Source of the DNA: HK1 sp965202875
Lineage (GTDB): Bacteria; Pseudomonadota; Gammaproteobacteria; HK1
Length of the DNA: 64,000 nt
Direction of reading: 5' to 3'
Assembly: GCA_965202875.1 (NCBI GenBank)
Contig: OZ241870.1
Location: forward strand, 2,356,001 to 2,420,000
Under the pieces are notes generated by a model, which was not told the DNA's origin, made no database searches, and worked only from the letters and a program-made list of their open reading frames with translations. The translations under genes and the position numbers were made by a program. Within the stretch, counting starts at the first letter, position 1. Every line of letters begins with the position of its first letter. Shown here piece by piece: positions 59,294-64,000 of this stretch.

Positions 59294-59558
59294 ATGAATT
59301 GGCCAGTCATAAGATTCGAAGGTCTTTATCTTGAACCGTCAAGGAGTGGTATCTACAAGAGACGGCAATTCCACGGCTCAGGCGTTCGAGTCGTAAACAT
59401 GGGCGAATTGTTCGCCTACGACATTATAGATAAGCAGGACATGAGCAGACTCATGGTGACGGATAGCGAAATGGATCGATTCGGTCTTGCTGACAGGGCA
59501 ACCGCATATAAAATCACTGTCCCATCAATACCTTATCTCGGAAGCCATCGTTCAATGG
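59294..59558 (+). pseudogene. hsdS: hsdS, 5' fragment (type I restriction specificity subunit)
   Basis: MNWPVIRFEGLYLEPSRSGIYKRRQFHGSGVRVVNMGELFAYDII and then SEMDRFGLADRA: the beginning of a target-recognition domain of HsdS. It stops at the left end of the ISKra4 element (59559). The rest of hsdS is not found on the far side, so insertion was followed by loss. With the hsdM end at 56744 it shows that a type I restriction system once stood here. Confidence 0.75.
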
Positions 59559-61174
59559 GGTGTAACTCTGAAACTGATCCATCACGCCGCCCGTTTACAA
59601 GGAAACGGTATGACGTTGTCGGGAATCGTCACTTCCCGATGGTAGGCCCCTGACAGCATCTCCCAGGCTGAATCGAACCGTCTACTTTGTATCAGGGCGC
59701 GAAGCGTCAGGATGGCCTGCCCCCCGGCATGACGCCAGCGCATTCCCGAACGCTTCAGCCGCTGCGTGACCAACGTCTTGCACGCCGCCTCCACCACCCC
59801 CGAGCCAATGGGAAGATGCCGTGCCTTCGCCTCGGCATAGCGCATCCGGTGACGGTGGTTGCGGAAGTATCCCAACACCTCGGCGATACGCTTGCTCTTC
59901 GGCTGCTTCCTGCGTTGATGGTTCAGCGAACGAATCACCTTCTCCACCCCGCCGCACTCATGGCGCAACAGATGGCGCAGCTTCTCGTAGTGCGCCCGCC
60001 CCTTCGCATCGTCCTGTCCATAGCAGGCATCGAGCCCCGACTTCAGTTGCTCGGCCGCATGGTAGAAGTCCACCACCGACGTGCCCTGCGGCGCCAACGT
60101 ATCAAGATAGCGCCAGTTGTCGTGCGCCCCGTCGGCTATCTTGACCACCTGCAGGTCCGGACGCTTTGCAAGCACCGCCTCAAGCTCCGCGCACAGCGTC
60201 TTCTTCAACGCCTCCTTGCACGGCTGCGGCATCCGACCCACATACACCGTCTCCAGCCGCTCCCCCTCGGCATCACAGGTCGTGAGCGTCCCACACCCCG
60301 CCTCCTGATAGCCTGAGCTCCCATCCACCCGCTTCGCATCCTTCATCGCCACCATCACCCCATCGAGCGACACCGCCACCGTCACCGCCTCCTCCGCCAC
60401 CGCGCACCCCTTGCGTAACGCCGCCTCGAACGCCTCACGCTGCCCCTCCCACCGCGCGCCCAACTCCTTCGGCAACCGGTCCAGCGAGCTCTTCGAAGGC
60501 CTCATCCGCCCCCACTCCCGAAACACCGCCTCCCCTTCCTGCGGCGTCACGTGCGCCACCACCACGCTCGCCTGCCGCGCCGCCAGCCCCGTCCAGTGCC
60601 CCGCAACTATCCCCGCACGCCACTCCATCGGCACCATCGCGCGCTCACCGCCACATCGGTACAGCGTGCGATGCACCCCCACCGCTCCCGCCGCACTCGT
60701 GTACGTCGCGTGACTGCGCAGCACCCGGCGATACCGCCGCCCTTCCATCTCGACGAATGGCAGGTTCACATCCAGACGCTCCAGCGTCTCCCCCACCACC
60801 TCGCGTTCGGCTTCGGCAAACAACGCACGAAGCTCCCGCTCCACTGCCTCGAAGTCCTCCCCCGTCACCGGGCGCGCTCGCAAGGCGTTGACCTGCTCGA
60901 CCAATCGCGCGAGGGCTTGCTCTCCTCGCTCGCTGTGGCTGGCGCAATGGGCGGGTGCGTGAAATACTGACATTGGGGCAGCCCTCCGGGGCGATGGTTT
61001 GGATTCACACCGCACATTGTTCCAGAGGACCACTGCCCCGTCTTCCCTCCCCGTCGAGCCCGCTCCTGACAAATTGTCACCAGAGCCCTTTAGCTCCTCT
61101 CCCTTCAAAATATACAACTTCAATGATTTCGATCAGTTACGAAGACTTCTTAATGTCAATTTGAGATCTACACC
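59559..61174 (-). mobile_element. ISKra4-family insertion sequence, complete
   Basis: About 1616 bp. The two ends begin with the same bases read inward: GGTGTAACTCTGAAACTGA from 59559, and GGTGTAGATCTCAAATTGA from 61174 on the other strand. They agree at most positions and are imperfect inverted repeats. It contains one transposase gene. The stretch of about 200 bp between the outer end (61174) and the transposase start is strongly conserved in the second copy at the right edge of the window. It sits inside hsdS. Confidence 0.85.
59582..60973 (-). CDS. ISKra4-family transposase
   Basis: 463 residues from ATG 60971-60973 (MSVFHAPAHCASHSERGEQAL). Features: the N-terminal helical part, VEMEGRRYRRVLRSHATYTSAAG and YRCGGERAMVPM. 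The DDE-type core has VTVAVSLDGVMVAMKDAKR (first Asp), VVKIADGAHDNWRYLDTLAP (second Asp) and LPIGSGVVEAACKTLVTQRLKRSGMRW (Glu). Length and motifs are complete, so it may be active. The same protein starts at 63808. Confidence 0.93.
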   Translation of the reverse strand: MSVFHAPAHCASHSERGEQALARLVEQVNALRARPVTGEDFEAVERELRALFAEAEREVVGETLERLDVNLPFVEMEGRRYRRVLRSHATYTSAAGAVGVHRTLYRCGGERAMVPMEWRAGIVAGHWTGLAARQASVVVAHVTPQEGEAVFREWGRMRPSKSSLDRLPKELGARWEGQREAFEAALRKGCAVAEEAVTVAVSLDGVMVAMKDAKRVDGSSGYQEAGCGTLTTCDAEGERLETVYVGRMPQPCKEALKKTLCAELEAVLAKRPDLQVVKIADGAHDNWRYLDTLAPQGTSVVDFYHAAEQLKSGLDACYGQDDAKGRAHYEKLRHLLRHECGGVEKVIRSLNHQRRKQPKSKRIAEVLGYFRNHRHRMRYAEAKARHLPIGSGVVEAACKTLVTQRLKRSGMRWRHAGGQAILTLRALIQSRRFDSAWEMLSGAYHREVTIPDNVIPFPCKRAA

Positions 61175-61328
61175 CCTCCCGGCTGCTCTGGAACTCCACG
61201 CCGTCCACCTGCCTTTATAATGGCGCCAAGATGGCGTGAGTAGTTACGGCCCGGCTACCCTTGGAGTTAGTGGAGGGCGATAAAGGTGAATAACGATGGA
61301 CCAAGAGGCAAAACCAGCTCCGGCACCG

Positions 61329-62987
61329 TCATCCCCCCGTTAGCCTATCCGTGGCCTCTTCAACTGAGGCGTCCTCGCTTGTGCTATGATTCCCTGCTAC
61401 ATTCACCGCAGAATTGTCGTCGAGTAGTGGTAGCTCCAGGATCACACGTGCGCCGCCGAGCTCATCGCTATCCTCAAGGAGCAGATCCCCATAATGACTG
61501 CACGCGACGCGGCGTGAGTAAGGCAGGCCGATGCCGTGCCCTTCGTATTTACCATATGTGGCCTCAGTGGCCTTTCCTCGAATTAAAAGATTTCTGCGCC
61601 CTGTGGATGGAAACCCCGGGCCGTCGTCCTCGACGACAATCTGTATCATCTCGTCTTTCTTCGTAATGATCATCCGAACCCGCTTCTCCGCCGCCTTCCC
61701 GGCGTTGCGCAGTAGATTCATCATCAGTTCGTGGAGGATATCTTCGAAAATGCGTGTGTGGAGATGGACCTCTTCATGGACCAGCTCGAAGGAATTATCC
61801 GTGAAGCATTTGTCAGGAAGATGGTTGCGTATGTGGTTCAGTAATGGACTCTTCTTGGTGTGCTCATTCTTCGTGAAGAGCCGCTGGGCCACGGAGACGA
61901 TGTCGATTAACGGTGGGGACTCCTTGGCCTCTGTTTGGATGAACTCATCGAGTTTTGTTTGTATCTCCTTGTTAATCTCCCTCAATCTATCACGTATCTC
62001 CTTCTGCTCCGCCTCCGGAATGGCCTTAAACTCCGTTAGAAGGATGGAATCTAGCATTGACTTCAGGCCGTGACTGAATAGTCCAGAACCGACCGTGTTG
62101 TTGTCCATAACCTCCCGCATACCCTTGAGCCGATCGTCGAGCGTCTTGTACACCAACTTTTCCTCTTCCCTGACCTTGTCCTGTTCTCTCAAGAACTGGT
62201 TGAATCGGTCGGCGACAGCACGTATTTCGCGTGGATCACTGTCGCGTTTCTCTACACGCTCGCCACTCGACCCCTTCAGCTCGCTGACGCTTTGCCTGAG
62301 CCGCTCCAGTGACCGTAACTGCCACCGTATCGTGAAAAACATTGCTGCACCGAGTACCACCATCGCCATCACGATCATAGCTGCTAGGCTATGGCGGAAC
62401 GACTGGATCTCGCGCCGATACGGGTTCATTGCGAGCGCCACGTGATAAGTCACTGGAAATCCCTCTAGCACCCGGTTGCCATTGCCTTGTGCTCCAGGCT
62501 TAGGAATCTTCCGCGGGTACCGTTTGCTGATCACGTATGCCTCCTGACGGCCCGACGGGTTGCTTCTGATAACCTCCGAGCGCTCTTGCATCGATGGCTC
62601 GATGCTCAATAATAATAGTCTCACGAGTTCTTGGTCTTGGTCTGATTGCCACAGCACGTTGTCATTGAGCGTGATGGCGGCGGCGCCTTTCTGTATGAAC
62701 AGATCCTCAAGCTGTGGTGCGACGGATACCAACAATGTACGATCACCGTCTTTGACAACACGCGCGAAGTTGGCGGCATTCGGGGTGCGCATCAATAGAT
62801 CGAACTCAGACATCAGCGATTCTGTATCACGCATTGCCTTTCTTCTCACGATGTCGGAGTGGCGGGTGTCGATCATACCCGCTGTGGCAACGATCGCAAC
62901 GAAACACACGATCAACGCGACGGTTATTATCCTCTGGTGCAGTGACCATCCGAACGCCATCGGCACACGCATATCCGGCCGGCTCAT
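61329..62987 (-). CDS. membrane sensor histidine kinase
   Basis: 552 residues from ATG 62985-62987. Two membrane segments (RIITVALIVCFVAIVATAGM and AAMIVMAMVVLGAAMFFTIRW) enclose a periplasmic sensor of about 170 residues. A HAMP-like linker and a coiled coil follow. The ATPase domain has N box ELMMNLLRNAGKAAEKR, G1 VEDDGPGFP and G2 GHGIGLPYSR. The phospho-acceptor box is not typical: the best candidate His is in SGLFSHGLKSMLDSI, where one expects HE-x-R-TPL. No response regulator is next to it. The gene is lower in G+C than the chromosome around it and sits between insertion sequences, so it may have come with mobile DNA. The C-terminal 25 residues are acidic and low complexity. Confidence 0.85.
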   Translation of the reverse strand: MSRPDMRVPMAFGWSLHQRIITVALIVCFVAIVATAGMIDTRHSDIVRRKAMRDTESLMSEFDLLMRTPNAANFARVVKDGDRTLLVSVAPQLEDLFIQKGAAAITLNDNVLWQSDQDQELVRLLLLSIEPSMQERSEVIRSNPSGRQEAYVISKRYPRKIPKPGAQGNGNRVLEGFPVTYHVALAMNPYRREIQSFRHSLAAMIVMAMVVLGAAMFFTIRWQLRSLERLRQSVSELKGSSGERVEKRDSDPREIRAVADRFNQFLREQDKVREEEKLVYKTLDDRLKGMREVMDNNTVGSGLFSHGLKSMLDSILLTEFKAIPEAEQKEIRDRLREINKEIQTKLDEFIQTEAKESPPLIDIVSVAQRLFTKNEHTKKSPLLNHIRNHLPDKCFTDNSFELVHEEVHLHTRIFEDILHELMMNLLRNAGKAAEKRVRMIITKKDEMIQIVVEDDGPGFPSTGRRNLLIRGKATEATYGKYEGHGIGLPYSRRVACSHYGDLLLEDSDELGGARVILELPLLDDNSAVNVAGNHSTSEDASVEEATDRLTGG

Positions 62988-63034
62988 ATCAGATTGGGCT
63001 GCACTATGCCTTTTCGGTGAAGTCCCGTAATCCA

Positions 63035-63614
63035 CAGGGCAAGATCACTAAAAATGTATTGACATCAACAAGTTTTGTGATCTAATGGCGTCTTCATCAA
63101 AGAGATGGAGATGGCAAGAAATGAACACGACAGCCCCTGCAAGTTTGATCGAGCATTTCTCAAAGCTGGAGGATCCGCGAGTCGATAGAAACAAGAAGCA
63201 TGAGTTGATTGATGTCATCGTCCTGTGCGTGTGTGCGGTGGTCAGTGGCGCGGAGGGATGGAGTGACATCGAAGAATTTGGGCGCACGAAGCTGGAGTGG
63301 CTTCGCCGCTATGTTCCGCTGGCCAATGGGGTCCCGGTAGACGACACGATTGCACGAATCATCTCGGCGCTGTCGATGAGGGGTTTTCAGGACTGCTTCA
63401 TGAGCTGGATGGAAGATGTTGTGAAGTTGAGTGATGGTGAGATGATTGCAGTGGACGGGAAGACGCAGAGGCGTTCCCACGACCGCAAGCGGGGTATGAA
63501 GGCGTTGCATATGGTGAGTGCTTGGGCATGTGGCAATGCAGTGGTGCTTGGGCAGGTGAAGACGGAGGAGAAGTCGAACGAGATCACGGCGGTGCCGGAG
63601 TTGCTGGAGGTGTA
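63035..63614 (+). mobile_element. ISAs1-family element, interrupted by ISKra4
   Basis: Begins with CAGGGCAAGATCACTAAAA at 63035, typical of ISAs1 ends. It holds the 5' part of a transposase and is cut at about 63614 by the left end of a second ISKra4 copy. The right end of the element is not in the window. Confidence 0.82.
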
Positions 63615-63615
63615 G
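63121..63615 (+). pseudogene. ISAs1-family transposase, 3' end lost to ISKra4 insertion
   Basis: About 164 residues: SLIEHFSKLEDPRVDRNKKHELIDVIVLCVCAVVSGAEGWSDIEEFG, then VPVDDTIARIISAL and DGEMIAVDGKTQRRSHDRKRG, where the first catalytic Asp lies (AVDGK). AVVLGQVKTEEKSNEITAVPELLEV then leads into a stop made by the incoming element. The other catalytic residues are missing. It is the same family as the relic at 3789-3917. Confidence 0.88.
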
Positions 63616-64000
63616 ATCTCAAATTGACATTAAGAAGTCTTTGTAACTGATCGAAATCATTGAAGTTGTATATTTTGAAGGGAGAGGAGCTAAAGGGCTC
63701 TGGTGACAATTTGTCAGGAGCGGGCTCAACGGGAGGGAAGACGGGGCAGTGAACCTCTGGAACAATGTTTGGTGTGAACCCCAACATCGCCCCGGAGGGC
63801 TGCCCCAATGTCAGTATTTCACGCACCCGCCCATTGCGCCAGCCACAGCGAGCGAGGAGAGCAAGCCCTCGCGCGATTGGTCGAGCAGGTCAACGCCTTG
63901 CGAGCGCGCCCGGTGACGGGGGAGGACTTCGAAGGAGTGGAGCGGGAGCTCCGTGGGCTGTTTGCCGAAGCCGAGCGCGAGGTGGTGGGGGAGACGCTGG
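63612..64000 (+). mobile_element. second ISKra4 copy, left part only
   Basis: Starts with GTGTAGATCTCAAATTGAC and is nearly identical, in opposite orientation, to the right part of the element at 59559-61174, including the 190-bp non-coding leader. Runs off the window. The two copies are inverted relative to each other and enclose the histidine kinase, a configuration able to move or invert the DNA between them. Confidence 0.88.
63808..64000 (+). CDS. ISKra4-family transposase, 5' part (continues beyond the window)
   Basis: From ATG 63808 the 64 residues visible (MSVFHAPAHCASHSERGEQ onward) differ from the complete copy at only a few positions (for example EDFEGVE for EDFEAVE and LRGLF for LRALF). 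The gene is open to the end of the window. Confidence 0.9.
   Translation, partial: MSVFHAPAHCASHSERGEQALARLVEQVNALRARPVTGEDFEGVERELRGLFAEAEREVVGETL

Overview
The window is high-GC bacterial DNA, about two thirds G+C, with AT-richer islands at about 16.2-17.0, 18.1-20.9 and 57.8-63.7 kb. The gene set points to a gammaproteobacterium: a near-complete type II secretion system, the CsiV family and a YqiB-like DUF1249 protein, AmpD, a long soluble lytic transglycosylase, Mfd and MnmG. A DMSP-demethylase-like gene hints at a marine or DMSP-exposed habitat; this is inference. Insertion sequences, duplications and half-deleted genes are frequent, as in a host-associated or recently reduced genome.

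Layout. 0-6 kb: an orphan pqqD ending in a 15-bp tandem array, a secreted unknown, mnmG, an HTH gene whose 3' end runs into an ISAs1 relic, a dmdA-like gene and an AbrB/MazF-type toxin-antitoxin pair. 6-10.1 kb: a T-box leader followed by a type-2 (IleS2) isoleucyl-tRNA synthetase, then a broken toxin with its antitoxin. 10.7-27.5 kb: a split type II secretion locus, with gspGHIJKLMN on the minus strand and gspCDEF on the plus strand. Between the halves lie a dead IS5-type element, a long subtilisin/VWA lipoprotein gene and a TPR lipoprotein. 27.6-31.2 kb: a second, 5'-truncated ileS copy in direct orientation and without the T-box. 32-42 kb: mostly housekeeping genes (phosphotransferase, ampD, slt, DUF1249, csiV, mfd) plus a secreted pentapeptide-repeat protein. 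42-49 kb: a small-molecule uptake and catabolism group (polar amino-acid ABC permease, Rieske oxygenase, solute-binding protein, creatininase-family hydrolase, two Liv-type ATPases). 49-54.5 kb: argC, purD, class I fumarase alpha with a half-deleted beta, and a polysaccharide deacetylase. 54.6-64 kb: a repeat-rich zone with a MITE-like element, a Uma2 nuclease, and remnants of cas3, hsdM, hsdS and a VapBC pair, cut by IS1380, ISKra4 and ISAs1 elements. A histidine kinase sits among the insertion sequences.

How it fits together. The T-box has an Ile AUC specifier and the T-box core, so the intact ileS should respond to uncharged tRNA-Ile. That is a Gram-positive style of control next to an IleS2-type enzyme, suggesting the cassette was acquired as a unit. 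The two ileS copies are direct repeats enclosing the secretion system, so homologous recombination could delete or amplify that block. The protease between the secretion halves has a 12-G run right after its lipobox cysteine and one in-frame TGA. Both are candidates for on/off switching, decay or sequencing error. The last 8 kb is a graveyard of defence genes in which several unrelated gene ends are fused.

Most interesting points: the T-box on ileS2; the partial ileS duplication with a 42-bp coding repeat that differs by exactly two units between copies; the poly-G tract in the surface protease; and the 15-bp array that re-creates the pqqD stop/start overlap seven times.
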